Origin: Desulfuromonadaceae bacterium
GTDB lineage: Bacteria; Desulfobacterota; Desulfuromonadia; Geobacterales; Pseudopelobacteraceae
Reading direction: 5' to 3'
DNA: 44,847 nucleotides
NCBI GenBank assembly: GCA_028712665.1
Contig: JAQTRC010000019.1
Location: forward strand, 1-44,847
Part shown: in pieces, positions 10,458 through 18,786 of the stretch
Numbering within the stretch: the stretch's first letter is position 1
Layout: the number at the start of each line of letters is the position of its first letter
Program-made: the position numbers and the translations under genes
Notes under the pieces: model-generated
The model's database searches: none
Told to the model about the DNA's origin: nothing
What the model saw: only the letters and a program-made list of their open reading frames with translations

Positions 10458-11120
10458 ATGAACCTGATTCTGTTCGGGCCTCCGGGCGCTGGAAAAGGTA
10501 CACAGGCACAGTTTATTGTTGAGCGTTTCGGAATCCCACAAATTTCTACAGGAGATATGTTGCGCTCCGCAGTAAACGCTAAGACCTCGCTCGGCTTGGA
10601 AGCAAAAGCCATTATGGATGCCGGCGGCCTTGTTTCCGATGAGATTGTACTCGGATTGGTTAAGGGCCGTCTTTCAGAAAATGACTGTAAGTCCGGTTTT
10701 ATACTGGACGGTTTTCCACGTACCATTCCTCAGGCGGATGCACTAATGATTCTGCTTGAGAAAATGGGTAAAAGTATCGAACATGTTATCTCCCTTGAAC
10801 TGGAAAATGACGAAGTAATTAAACGGTTATCGGGTCGAAGAACTTGTTCTTCCTGTGGCAAAGGTTCCCACATTATTTATGCCCCGGCCAAGGTTGACGG
10901 CATTTGTGATGTATGTGGCTCTGTATTGATTCAGCGTGATGATGATAGAGAGCAAACTGTTAAAAACAGGCTTGATGTATATGAACAGCAGACTTCTCCT
11001 TTAAAAGCCTATTATGAATCAAAGGACCTTTTGCGTCACATCTCCGGATCTGGCGCTATCAAGGATATTCAGAAGCAGATCTGTTCTTTTATAGATGGTG
11101 GTATGGGTGATCATTCTTAA
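10458..11120 (+). CDS. adk: Adenylate kinase
   Basis: A 220-residue enzyme interconverting ATP plus AMP with two ADP. The P-loop is GPPGAGKGT at residues 7-15; the AMP-binding region has STGDMLR and the FILDGFPRT motif. The long LID domain carries four cysteines (TCSSCG and CDVCG), predicting a structural zinc site as in Gram-positive adenylate kinases. ATG 10458 is chosen because it gives the standard N-terminus, 4 bp after secY; the upstream open frame lies inside secY. Confidence 0.97.
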   Translation: MNLILFGPPGAGKGTQAQFIVERFGIPQISTGDMLRSAVNAKTSLGLEAKAIMDAGGLVSDEIVLGLVKGRLSENDCKSGFILDGFPRTIPQADALMILLEKMGKSIEHVISLELENDEVIKRLSGRRTCSSCGKGSHIIYAPAKVDGICDVCGSVLIQRDDDREQTVKNRLDVYEQQTSPLKAYYESKDLLRHISGSGAIKDIQKQICSFIDGGMGDHS

Positions 11121-11853
11121 ATCTCCACGCGAGATTGATCGGATGCGAAAGGCCGGCTGTATCGTGTATGAGATTCTCTGCGTACTGCGCGAACTGGTTC
11201 GACCTGGTGTAACATCATTTGATCTCGAACGTATAGCAGCTGAAGAAGCCGCAAAGCGTAAGGCAAAGTGTGCTTTTAAGGGCTACCACAATTATCCCAG
11301 TTCACTTTGTTGTTCTCCAAACAATCAGGTTGTTCATGGTTTGCCGACTCGTGTACAGTTGGTTTCTGGAGACATCCTCAGTCTTGATTTTGGTATTTTA
11401 ATTGATGACTTTCACGGTGATGCGGCCATAACAGTTCCTGTTGGTGATGTTTCAGCATTGGCGGATCAACTTATAACGACTACTGAAAAGTCTTTGTATG
11501 CAGGAATCGAAATGGCGGTTCCAGGTAACAGATTGGGTGATATATCCTTCGCCATACAGAGTTATGTTGAAAAAAAAGGGTTTTCTGTTGTTCGCGATTT
11601 TGTAGGTCATGGGATCGGGAAGAGTCTGCATGAAGATCCGCAGATCCCTAATTATGGGAACTCCGGTAAGGGCGTGAAGTTGAAGGCTGGTATGGTTTTC
11701 GCGATTGAACCGATGATCAACGAGAAGGCACCTGAAGTGAGAGTGCTTGATGATAAGTGGACTGTAGTTACGTGTGATGGTGGTCTTTCTGCTCACTTTG
11801 AGCATACGGTTGCGATTACCGAGAATGGGCCGGAAATTTTGACGCGCATCTGA
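11107..11853 (+). CDS. map: Methionine aminopeptidase, type I
   Basis: A 248-residue metalloenzyme that removes the N-terminal methionine from new proteins. All five metal ligands can be found: the two aspartates in LSLDFG and DFHGDAA, the histidine in [11 protein letters not shown], and glutamates in FAIEPMI and HFEHTVA. GTG 11107 gives the family start (V)[13 protein letters not shown]; in-frame ATG 11095 and GTG 11098 inside adk are alternatives. The gene overlaps the end of adk by about 14 bp, suggesting coupled translation. Confidence 0.95.
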   Translation: MIILKSPREIDRMRKAGCIVYEILCVLRELVRPGVTSFDLERIAAEEAAKRKAKCAFKGYHNYPSSLCCSPNNQVVHGLPTRVQLVSGDILSLDFGILIDDFHGDAAITVPVGDVSALADQLITTTEKSLYAGIEMAVPGNRLGDISFAIQSYVEKKGFSVVRDFVGHGIGKSLHEDPQIPNYGNSGKGVKLKAGMVFAIEPMINEKAPEVRVLDDKWTVVTCDGGLSAHFEHTVAITENGPEILTRI

Positions 11854-11879
11854 TTTGCGGGGTGCGCGAAGGGGGATAT

Positions 11880-11993
11880 ATGAAAGTACGAGCATCGGTT
11901 AAAAAAATCTGCGACAAGTGCAAAATTGTAAAACGCAAGGGTGTGGTACGTGTAATTTGCGACATCCCTAAACATTCTCAACGTCAGGGGTGA
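11880..11993 (+). CDS. rpmJ: 50S ribosomal protein L36
   Basis: A 37-residue protein from ATG 11880 to TGA 11993. It starts [15 protein letters not shown] and carries the complete zinc site C11, C14, C27 and H32, so it is the zinc-binding (C+) form. A strong GGGGGA ribosome-binding site lies upstream. It stands directly between map and rpsM; the infA gene often found here is not present. Confidence 0.96.
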   Translation: MKVRASVKKICDKCKIVKRKGVVRVICDIPKHSQRQG

Positions 11994-12015
11994 GTAATTA
12001 AAGGAGGAATTTCCA

Positions 12016-12384
12016 TTGGCACGCATTTCAGGCATTGACTTACCAAAAAACAAGCGGATTGTGATTGCACTGACCTACATTTATGGAATAGGTAGTTCTG
12101 TCGCTGAGAATATTCTCAAAGTTACTAACATTGATCCGAATACCCGTACAGATAAACTGGCAGAAGCGGAAGTTGCCCGGCTTCGTGACGAGATTGACCG
12201 TAACTGCAAGGTTGAAGGTGACCTGCGCCGAGAGGTTTCCATGAACATCAAGCGCCTCATGGATCTTGGTTGTTATCGCGGCCTCCGCCACAGAAAAGGA
12301 CTTCCCTGTAATGGCCAGCGCACGAAGACTAATGCGCGCACCAGAAAAGGCCCCGCCCGAACCGTTGCCGGTAAGAAGAAATAA
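12016..12384 (+). CDS. rpsM: 30S ribosomal protein S13
   Basis: A 122-residue S13 of the subunit head, contacting S19 and the P-site tRNA. The TTG start at 12016 sits 8 bp after AAGGAGGA, and the protein begins (M)[13 protein letters not shown]. The C-terminal tail with [18 protein letters not shown] and GKKK, which touches tRNA, is intact. It begins the alpha operon order rpsM-rpsK-rpsD-rpoA-rplQ. Confidence 0.97.
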   Translation: MARISGIDLPKNKRIVIALTYIYGIGSSVAENILKVTNIDPNTRTDKLAEAEVARLRDEIDRNCKVEGDLRREVSMNIKRLMDLGCYRGLRHRKGLPCNGQRTKTNARTRKGPARTVAGKKK

Positions 12385-12410
12385 TATTAACTAGCTCTGG
12401 AGAGTACAGA

Positions 12411-12806
12411 ATGGCAAGCCCATCAAAAAAAGTGGTTCGTAAAAAAAAGGAACGCAAAAACATTTCTAATGGCGTTGCTCATATTCAGGCAACTTTTAAT
12501 AATACCATTATTACAATTACTGACCCGGTCGGTAATGTGCTTGCATGGTCGACGGCTGGCGCCAAAGGTTTCAAGGGTTCTCGCAAAAGTACTCCTTTTG
12601 CCGCCCAGATGGCAGCAGAGGACTGTGCCAAAAAAGCCCAGGAACATGGTATGCGTAGCGTTGAGGTTTACGTCAAGGGACCTGGTTCAGGGCGTGAGTC
12701 TGCTCTACGTGCTCTCCAGGCCGCTGGTTTCAGCATAAGTTTCATTAAGGACGTAACTCCAATTCCTCACAATGGTTGCCGTCCTCCCAAAAGAAGAAGA
12801 GTTTGA
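12411..12806 (+). CDS. rpsK: 30S ribosomal protein S11
   Basis: A 131-residue S11, part of the platform near the E site. Typical segments are [40 protein letters not shown] and the C-terminal THNG equivalent [15 protein letters not shown]. The NG pair in this tail is known in other bacteria to be an isoaspartate site; nothing in this sequence changes that expectation. ATG start after a GGAGAG site. Confidence 0.97.
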   Translation: MASPSKKVVRKKKERKNISNGVAHIQATFNNTIITITDPVGNVLAWSTAGAKGFKGSRKSTPFAAQMAAEDCAKKAQEHGMRSVEVYVKGPGSGRESALRALQAAGFSISFIKDVTPIPHNGCRPPKRRRV

Positions 12807-12838
12807 TTTAGGATTTACCACTATTAAGGAGGTTTTCA

Positions 12839-13465
12839 TTGGCTCGTTATACAGGACCTTCATGCCGTTTGTGCAGAAGAGAAAACATGGAATTATTTTT
12901 AAAAGGCGATCGTTGCTACACTGATAAGTGCGCAATCAAACGTCGCAATTATCCTCCGGGACAGCACGGTCAGGGCCGCTCGAAGGTTTCTGCCTACGGC
13001 GTTCAACTTCGTGAAAAACAGAAGGTGCGTCGTATTTACTGTATTCTTGAAAAACAGTTTCGTGGCTACTTCGAGATGGCAGACCGCATGAGAGGCGTAA
13101 CAGGTGAAAACCTGCTTTCACTGTTGGAGCGTCGTCTTGACAATGTCGTCTATCGTCTCGGATTTGCAACATCCCGCACGGAGTCTCGTCAACTTGTCCG
13201 TCATGGACATTTTACTATAAATGGCAGGAAAGTTAATATTCCTTCCATACAGACGAAAGCAGGCGATGTTATTGAGCTACGCGAGAAGAGTAGAAAGATT
13301 GTCTCTGTTAATGATGCTCTGGAAGCGGTTGTGCGTCGTGGAATTCCGCAGTGGCTTGAACTTGAACGCGATTCTTTCAAGGGCACTCTGAAAGGTGTTC
13401 CTGTACGTGAAGATATTACCACGCCTATCCAGGAACAGCTGATCGTGGAACTTTATTCCAAGTAA
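12839..13465 (+). CDS. rpsD: 30S ribosomal protein S4 (zinc-binding form)
   Basis: A 208-residue S4, a primary 16S rRNA binder and 5' domain assembly organiser. The N-terminal domain has four cysteines (C9, C12, C26, C31), a zinc knuckle absent from the cysteine-free S4 type. The S4 RNA-binding domain is visible from about residue 98 ([15 protein letters not shown], then [20 protein letters not shown]). It starts at TTG 12839 after AAGGAGG. Confidence 0.97.
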   Translation: MARYTGPSCRLCRRENMELFLKGDRCYTDKCAIKRRNYPPGQHGQGRSKVSAYGVQLREKQKVRRIYCILEKQFRGYFEMADRMRGVTGENLLSLLERRLDNVVYRLGFATSRTESRQLVRHGHFTINGRKVNIPSIQTKAGDVIELREKSRKIVSVNDALEAVVRRGIPQWLELERDSFKGTLKGVPVREDITTPIQEQLIVELYSK

Positions 13466-13533
13466 TCAGCAGGACACCGTTGATGCTTTGACCTGAACGA
13501 CAACCGGGCTTTTTTCTCCGGAGGAGGTAGTTA

Positions 13534-14556
13534 ATGTATAAAAACTGGCGGGATCTTATCAAACCCAAACAACTTCAGGTTGAAAAGGATTCTCTTTCAG
13601 ATACGTATGGAAAGTTTTTTGCGGAACCCTTTGAACGCGGATTTGGCACAACTTTAGGCAATTCACTTAGAAGAGTTCTTCTTTCATCACTCCAGGGGGC
13701 TGCGATTACTTCAGTGCGTATAAAGGGAGTCCTGCACGAATTTTCTTCTATACAGGGCGTTACCGAAGATGTTACCGACATAATTCTGAACCTTAAGGGC
13801 GTCAGGTTGAAGTTACATTCCTCTGATCAGGCCGTAATTAACATAAAGCATAAAGGTGCCGGCGTTGTCACTGCTGGTAGCATACTGGTTGGCCACAACG
13901 TCGAGATGATGAATCCGGATCATCACATCGCCACTTGCGGCAAGGACGCCAACCTGGAAGTTGAACTTACTGTAAAGATGGGGAAAGGGTATGTCTCGGC
14001 TGACCGTAACAGGGATGAAAAAGCTCCTGTCGGTACGATTCCTATCGACTCCATATATACTCCGATAAAAAAAGTAAATTTTTCCGTTACTAATGCGCGT
14101 GTTGGTCAGATGACAGATTATGACAAGCTTAATCTTGAAGTTTGGACTGATGGTAGTGCCAAACCTGAGGATGCTGTGGCATATGCAGCAAAAATCTTGA
14201 AAGAACAGCTTACAATATTCATAAATTTTGACGAGGAAGCCGAGCCTTTAGCAGAAGAGGATTCTTTGGAGGACGGCGATAAAGTAAACGAAAATCTTTA
14301 CCGTACCGTTGAAGAATTAGAACTTTCTGTCCGCTCTGCAAATTGTCTCAAAAACGCCGGTATTAAGCTTATTGGAGAGTTAGTTACCAAAACGGAAGCC
14401 GAAATGCTTAAAACCCAGAATTTTGGTCGAAAATCACTGAATGAAATTAAGGATATTCTTACCGATATGGGTCTGACTTTCGGGATGAAAATTGATGGAT
14501 TTCCTGATCAGGAACTGTTGCGTCGTCTGCACGGTGAACAAAAGGAAGAAGAGTAA
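13534..14556 (+). CDS. rpoA: RNA polymerase subunit alpha
   Basis: A 340-residue alpha subunit, the assembly platform of RNA polymerase. The N-terminal dimerisation domain contains [22 protein letters not shown] and the C-terminal domain (about residues 262-330) the helix-hairpin-helix region with [10 protein letters not shown] and [13 protein letters not shown], used for contacts with UP elements and activators. An acidic linker ([16 protein letters not shown]) joins the two. A strong GGAGGAGG site precedes the ATG. Confidence 0.97.
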   Translation: MYKNWRDLIKPKQLQVEKDSLSDTYGKFFAEPFERGFGTTLGNSLRRVLLSSLQGAAITSVRIKGVLHEFSSIQGVTEDVTDIILNLKGVRLKLHSSDQAVINIKHKGAGVVTAGSILVGHNVEMMNPDHHIATCGKDANLEVELTVKMGKGYVSADRNRDEKAPVGTIPIDSIYTPIKKVNFSVTNARVGQMTDYDKLNLEVWTDGSAKPEDAVAYAAKILKEQLTIFINFDEEAEPLAEEDSLEDGDKVNENLYRTVEELELSVRSANCLKNAGIKLIGELVTKTEAEMLKTQNFGRKSLNEIKDILTDMGLTFGMKIDGFPDQELLRRLHGEQKEEE

Positions 14557-14588
14557 TACTAGCAACGGCTTCAGAAAGGATTTGATTT

Positions 14589-15140
14589 ATGCGTCACGGG
14601 AAAACCGGAAGAAGACTTGGCAGGAAGACTAGCCATCGCGAGGCGATGTTCAGAAATATGGTTACTTCTCTACTGAGCCACGAAAAAATTACTACTACTG
14701 ATGCTAAAGCAAAAGAGATACGCGTTGTTGCCGAGAGAATGATTACGCTAGGCAAGCGGGGTGATCTCCATGCCATGCGTTTGGCGGCATCTGTTATACG
14801 TGAGAAATCAGTTGTTACCAAACTTTTCTCCACTATCGCGCCACGCTATAAGGACCGCCCCGGGGGGTATACACGGATTATCAAACTAGGAATCCGTCAG
14901 GGAGATGCCGCTCCTCTTTCATTGATTGAATTGGTTGAAGAAGAGGTGAAGCTTGGCAAGTCTAATAAAATTTCTGCAAAGAAGAAAACAACGATGCCTG
15001 TTGTCTCAAAAGTGGCTCCCGCTGCAGTAGTAGTTCCTGCTATGGATGACGCCGTTGGGCAGGGTGGTGAATCGTCGGAAGTTCAGAATAGTGTTACTGC
15101 CGAAGCTGAGGAATCGTCCTGCGAAACTAAAGCAGAATAG
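14589..15140 (+). CDS. rplQ: 50S ribosomal protein L17 with C-terminal extension
   Basis: L17 sits near the tunnel exit. The first 117 or so residues are a normal L17 ([20 protein letters not shown], then [22 protein letters not shown]). They are followed by about 65 extra residues: a lysine-rich stretch, then alanine- and valine-rich segments and an acidic, serine-rich end. Many bacterial L17 proteins stop near residue 120-130, so this tail is probably disordered. It is the last gene of the block and is followed by a strong terminator. Confidence 0.95.
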   Translation: MRHGKTGRRLGRKTSHREAMFRNMVTSLLSHEKITTTDAKAKEIRVVAERMITLGKRGDLHAMRLAASVIREKSVVTKLFSTIAPRYKDRPGGYTRIIKLGIRQGDAAPLSLIELVEEEVKLGKSNKISAKKKTTMPVVSKVAPAAVVVPAMDDAVGQGGESSEVQNSVTAEAEESSCETKAE

Positions 15141-15155
15141 ACTGTAATGTTTGAA

Positions 15156-15200
15156 AATTAGAGAGCGGCACAGAGAATATCTCTGTGCCGCTCTCTAATT
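15156..15200. terminator. Bidirectional terminator, perfect 21-bp inverted repeat
   Basis: Left arm 15156-15176 and right arm 15180-15200 are perfectly complementary around a 3-base loop (ATA). The stem has a GC core (GAGCGGCAC) and AT ends that supply A- and T-rich flanks on either side. It lies between rplQ on the plus strand and the merR gene on the minus strand, which converge, so it can end transcription from both sides. Confidence 0.9.
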
Positions 15201-15236
15201 TGCTCATTTATTCTCTGCAGTTGAACATTACCGAAA

Positions 15237-15641
15237 TCAGCGGTAGTGTACATTGAATTTGGTAGACATACGTTGCCTGTACTCTACAATATCCTTTCTC
15301 AAAGAAGCCATTCTGGCAATCTTCTCATCTACCAGATTTATATGTTTGTCCAGAATCTGAACAAGAGCGGGAATCATCTTTTCGGTCTGTTTCGCTTCCC
15401 CGTACGCAGCATAAAGGTCTTGCATCTCTTTGATGGTAAGTCCAAGCTCTTTTAGCTTGATAATGAATTTTACTCTGAGGGCAATATCTTTGGAATAGAA
15501 ACGATTACTCCCGTCAGATCTGGGTGCGGCATTAATTATTCCGGATTCTTCCCAATAGCGCAAGGTTCTGGTGGTAAGCCCCAGACTCTTGGCAAGGTCG
15601 CCAATTGAAATTAATTCTTCATTTTCAGGAATATTATTCAT
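15237..15641 (-). CDS. MerR-family transcriptional regulator (LiuR/FadR-like type)
   Basis: A 134-residue MerR protein: winged helix-turn-helix at about residues 11-45 (ISIGDLAKSLGLTTRTLRYW), second recognition region to about 80 (RVKFIIKLKELGLTIKEMQDLY), then a dimerisation coiled coil. It has no cysteines of the metal- or redox-sensing members. In outline it resembles the MerR regulators of branched-chain and fatty-acid catabolism in proteobacteria. It is the last gene of the minus-strand run, 45 bp after the stress-protein gene, so it may be autoregulated and act on the divergent promoters near 23,700. Target and ligand are inferences. Confidence 0.85.
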   Translation of the reverse strand: MNNIPENEELISIGDLAKSLGLTTRTLRYWEESGIINAAPRSDGSNRFYSKDIALRVKFIIKLKELGLTIKEMQDLYAAYGEAKQTEKMIPALVQILDKHINLVDEKIARMASLRKDIVEYRQRMSTKFNVHYR

Positions 15642-15686
15642 AGACTCTCAAGAGTGTTCTGTGCATCAAGTAGCAAAACAGTTGTT

Positions 15687-16496
15687 TTAATGTGACATGA
15701 GAACCGGCACTGTCAAGTGCTTTAGAATATGGTTGGCTATCGGACTCAAAGTCATAGTACCCCTCTTTGAATGTGTGTAAGCTCCCATTACCAGCAGGTC
15801 TGCTGTTTTCTCGCAGGCAAGGTTGAGGATGGTATCACCGATAGAAAAACTTCCCGCATAAATCTGTTCCGTCCGGGCTGCAACCTTATGCTGGGCGATA
15901 AAGTCACGGACATATATGATGTGGTCGTTACTCTCGGAAGGGATCGCTTCGGCACATACCTCTACCACTGAAACGTGATGAGACTTTTCGATACATGGCA
16001 TCGCGTCATTTACGCTTCTAACCGACTCGCGACCTGCTCTCCAGGCGATCATGATACGATCACCAGCTGTCTTGAAGCAACCTGTATAGGGTACGACCAG
16101 AACTGGTCGCCCGCATAGCATCACTAGCCTCTCAGGTAGTTCAGGCGGGATGTTCAGGTTGGGGTGCTTGGAGTTGGATTGTCCGACTATAACCAAATCG
16201 GTGTAGTAAGCCTGGGTAGTCATTATATCAGTAACGTCGAGAGGGATGCCTGAACGGGTAGCAGGTCGGACCCAATTCGATTTGATACCGGCTGCAGAGA
16301 CCTTCTCCCTGAACATGGATTCGACTCTTTCATAATTAGATCGCTCCAGGCTATTACGATGCTCGAAAAAAGTTTTAGTAAGATAAAGACCTCTAAGGTT
16401 GGCTTCATGCTTAATGGCGTAGTTGACAGCCAATTCCAGCCGATTCTCAGTTGCATCCAGATTGTCAAGATGTACCAATATATCTCTGATGCCCAT
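15687..16496 (-). CDS. Universal stress protein, two tandem UspA domains
   Basis: 269 residues made of two Usp folds: residues 1 to about 137 (MGIRDILVHLDNL to GRPVLVVPY) and about 138-269, ending DLLVMGAYTHSKRG, then HILKHLTVPVLMSH. The second domain keeps part of the nucleotide-binding signature (G-A-Y-x-H-S); the first is degenerate. Proteins of this type are cytosolic and often respond to starvation or energy stress. It lies between livF and merR on the same strand with short gaps, so it is probably co-expressed with the transporter. Its exact role is unknown. Confidence 0.85.
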   Translation of the reverse strand: MGIRDILVHLDNLDATENRLELAVNYAIKHEANLRGLYLTKTFFEHRNSLERSNYERVESMFREKVSAAGIKSNWVRPATRSGIPLDVTDIMTTQAYYTDLVIVGQSNSKHPNLNIPPELPERLVMLCGRPVLVVPYTGCFKTAGDRIMIAWRAGRESVRSVNDAMPCIEKSHHVSVVEVCAEAIPSESNDHIIYVRDFIAQHKVAARTEQIYAGSFSIGDTILNLACEKTADLLVMGAYTHSKRGTMTLSPIANHILKHLTVPVLMSH

Positions 16497-16549
16497 GAGT
16501 TACTCCTTGCATGTGTTTTTGCGATGGCCTTTCCGCCTGTCTCTGATGC

Positions 16550-17341
16550 TTACAGCCAACGCTTGCGGCGCTTGTAGCTTTTAATTTCCCGGTAGCTCTT
16601 TTTTTCTTTTCCTTCGCCCATCCCAAGATAAAACTCTTTGACATCATCATTTGATTTCATCTGTTCTACTGTGCCGCTCATGGCAACCCGCCCGCCTTCC
16701 ATGATGTAGGCATAATCGCAGATGCTGAAAGCGATGTTAGCGTTCTGTTCGACAAGCAGTATGGTAGTTTTTTCCTCAGAGTTGATCTTTTTGATCAACT
16801 GGAAAATTTCCTGAACAAGCAGTGGGGCAATACCAAGTGACGGCTCATCAAGCAGCATCAATTTGGGTCTCGCCATTAGCGCTCTGCCGATAGCGAGCAT
16901 CTGCTGCTCGCCACCGCTCAAAAAGCCTGATAACTGGTTGCGTCGTTCACGAAGACGGGGAAAATAATCATAAACCAAATCTTTGTCGCGCTTGAAACCG
17001 GCCGAATCCTTGCGGGTATGGCCACCAACAACAAGGTTTTCTTCAATGGTCAGATCCTCGAAAACCCGTCTCCCCTCCATTACCTGAAAGATACCTTTTC
17101 TTACGATCTCTTCCGGATCCAAATTATTGATGCAGTCGCCCATAAACAGTATAGAGCCTGATGATACCTCGCCTTCTTCTGATTTAAGAAGGCCCGATAT
17201 CGCTTTGAGCGTGGTACTTTTACCAGCGCCATTTGCACCCAGCAAGGCAACTATTTTCCCTTCCGGGACGTGCAGCGACAGCCCTTTTAAAACCAGTATG
17301 ACACGGTTGTAGATAACTTCTGCATTACTGATGGTGAGCAT
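16550..17341 (-). CDS. livF: Branched-chain-type ABC transporter ATP-binding protein LivF
   Basis: A 263-residue ATPase. Walker A is GANGAGKST (about residues 33-41), the signature LSGGEQQMLAIGRAL and Walker B LMLLDEP. The LivF-type core normally ends near residue 238 with FYLG; this protein continues for about 25 basic residues (ending SYKRRKRWL). From memory, such tails are seen in Liv-type ATPases whose clusters include acyl-CoA ligases, so the substrate may be a carboxylic acid rather than leucine. It pairs with LivG on the cytoplasmic face. Confidence 0.9.
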   Translation of the reverse strand: MLTISNAEVIYNRVILVLKGLSLHVPEGKIVALLGANGAGKSTTLKAISGLLKSEEGEVSSGSILFMGDCINNLDPEEIVRKGIFQVMEGRRVFEDLTIEENLVVGGHTRKDSAGFKRDKDLVYDYFPRLRERRNQLSGFLSGGEQQMLAIGRALMARPKLMLLDEPSLGIAPLLVQEIFQLIKKINSEEKTTILLVEQNANIAFSICDYAYIMEGGRVAMSGTVEQMKSNDDVKEFYLGMGEGKEKKSYREIKSYKRRKRWL

Positions 17342-17368
17342 GGTTGGTGTGCCTCGTCAGGGAAAGGA

Positions 17369-17386
17369 GGGGGCCATAAGGCCCCC
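17369..17386. repeat. G/C hairpin between livK and livF
   Basis: A 7-bp perfect stem (GGGGGCC at 17369-17375 with GGCCCCC at 17380-17386) around the loop ATAA. It lies in the 66-bp gap between the stop of livK and the start of livF. On the transcribed minus strand no T-run follows, so it is unlikely to be a full terminator. It may protect the livK mRNA end or cause partial termination, raising binding-protein output over the ATPase. This role is inferred. Confidence 0.6.
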
Positions 17387-17407
17387 CCAAAAATTAATAT
17401 AAAATTA

Positions 17408-18589
17408 TTACAGACCCAGATACTCTTTCTTGCGTGGAATTTCAACATCCTCAACCTTGGTCATCTTGCCGCCTTTGATGACGTAGATAGTTGTTTTTGT
17501 TGTCGGGCGGTGATCTGTAGCAGTGAAGGTAATTGGTGGTACGAGACCGCCAGTATCAAAGTTTTTCAGGGTTTCAAGAGCTTTTTTTACTCCTTCACCA
17601 TTAAGTTGCTTGTTCTTGTCGGCAATCCTGAGGCCTTCAGACCAGACCAGGCCGTAACTCCAGCCACGTACATAAACCGTGTCGCGAACGTCTTTTGATG
17701 GGTGTTTCTTATTCCAGTCTATCAGTAATTTCATCCCTGGAACATTTGCGCCATATGGGGCGTGAGTAGCCATGCCGTAAACGCCTTCAGCCGCCTCCTT
17801 GGCCAATAGCGGAAGCGCCTCGGTCATGCCGTAGTTGCCCAGAAAGAACTTGGTTTTGATGCCAAGCTTTTTTGCATCCTTGAGCAGTACTGCGCACCAC
17901 GAAACAGTGGTCTGTACGTAGGCGTAATCAGGCGCTTTCTTCTGCATATTCAGCAAGTTTGAGGTAACGTCCTGAAAACTGGCCGGGATAATCTCCTCAT
18001 CAACCAACTCAATGCCCAACTCTTTGGCATATTGCCGGCCTGCCTCGATGGGCGCCTTGCCAAAACCGTGATTTGGGTAGATAAAGGCAACTTTGGCAGC
18101 GCCTTTCCCTTTAAAGTCCTTTTTAACGTATTGGAGAAAACCGCGAATCTGATCAGAATAACTGGCGCCGACGAAGAAGTTGTAAGGTGTTTTGGCCGGA
18201 TCGGTCAGGTGACCGGAGTAAGAGGCAGACAAATAAGGGATCTTGTCCTTGGAGATGATGTCCTTCAACGCTTCCGTGTCGCCGGTTCCCCAACCATTGA
18301 TCATGACGACCTTGTCCTGCTCGACAAACTTTTTGTAGGTGGCGTTGGCCTGGGGGATCTTGTAAGCGTAGTCCACGTTGATGAGTTCGATCTTCTTGCC
18401 GTTGATGCCGCCTTTTCCGTTGGTGTAGGCAATGGCGTCCTGAACCCCTTCGGCAAAAGGTTTCCCCACGTCTGCCGTTACGCCGGTCAGGTCCCACAGA
18501 CCACCGACCTTGATGATCTCCGCCGCGAATGATGTTGATGCGATTGCAATTACCGCTGCCACTGCCGTCGTAATTCTTCCTAATTTCAT
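17408..18589 (-). CDS. livK: Periplasmic substrate-binding protein of Liv-type ABC transporter
   Basis: A 393-residue periplasmic binding protein of the leucine-binding (type I) fold. A Sec signal peptide spans about residues 1-22 (basic MKLGR, hydrophobic core, cleavage near SFA-AE). Two alpha/beta lobes follow (IIKVGGLWDLTG at the start of the mature protein; VAFIYPNHGFGKAPIEAG in the hinge area). It captures substrate for LivHMGF. The large size and the acyl-CoA ligase in the same run argue that the ligand may not be a simple branched-chain amino acid. The gap of 197 bp upstream to livM could hold its own promoter. Confidence 0.9.
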   Translation of the reverse strand: MKLGRITTAVAAVIAIASTSFAAEIIKVGGLWDLTGVTADVGKPFAEGVQDAIAYTNGKGGINGKKIELINVDYAYKIPQANATYKKFVEQDKVVMINGWGTGDTEALKDIISKDKIPYLSASYSGHLTDPAKTPYNFFVGASYSDQIRGFLQYVKKDFKGKGAAKVAFIYPNHGFGKAPIEAGRQYAKELGIELVDEEIIPASFQDVTSNLLNMQKKAPDYAYVQTTVSWCAVLLKDAKKLGIKTKFFLGNYGMTEALPLLAKEAAEGVYGMATHAPYGANVPGMKLLIDWNKKHPSKDVRDTVYVRGWSYGLVWSEGLRIADKNKQLNGEGVKKALETLKNFDTGGLVPPITFTATDHRPTTKTTIYVIKGGKMTKVEDVEIPRKKEYLGL

Positions 18590-18786
18590 ACCTGCCTCCC
18601 TTTCTGTGTTGGTGCTGCTCCAGTAAAATTAAACTTCCCGGTGATGGAAAAGAAATATGCCGCCGCTGCAGATACCGATGAAAATCTCTCCTTAGTTACT
18701 TTCAACCCTGATAAACAGTATACTGCGTTATCGAAACCATTTCCTGCCAAATAAACGGAGAAGATGATTTCTGACTTACAAAATTA

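Noticed and set aside
18716..18725. Palindrome CAGTATACTG in the gap between livM and livK
   Set aside because: Ten bases of palindrome are expected by chance in a window of this size, and no -35 box fits the TATACT on the minus strand.
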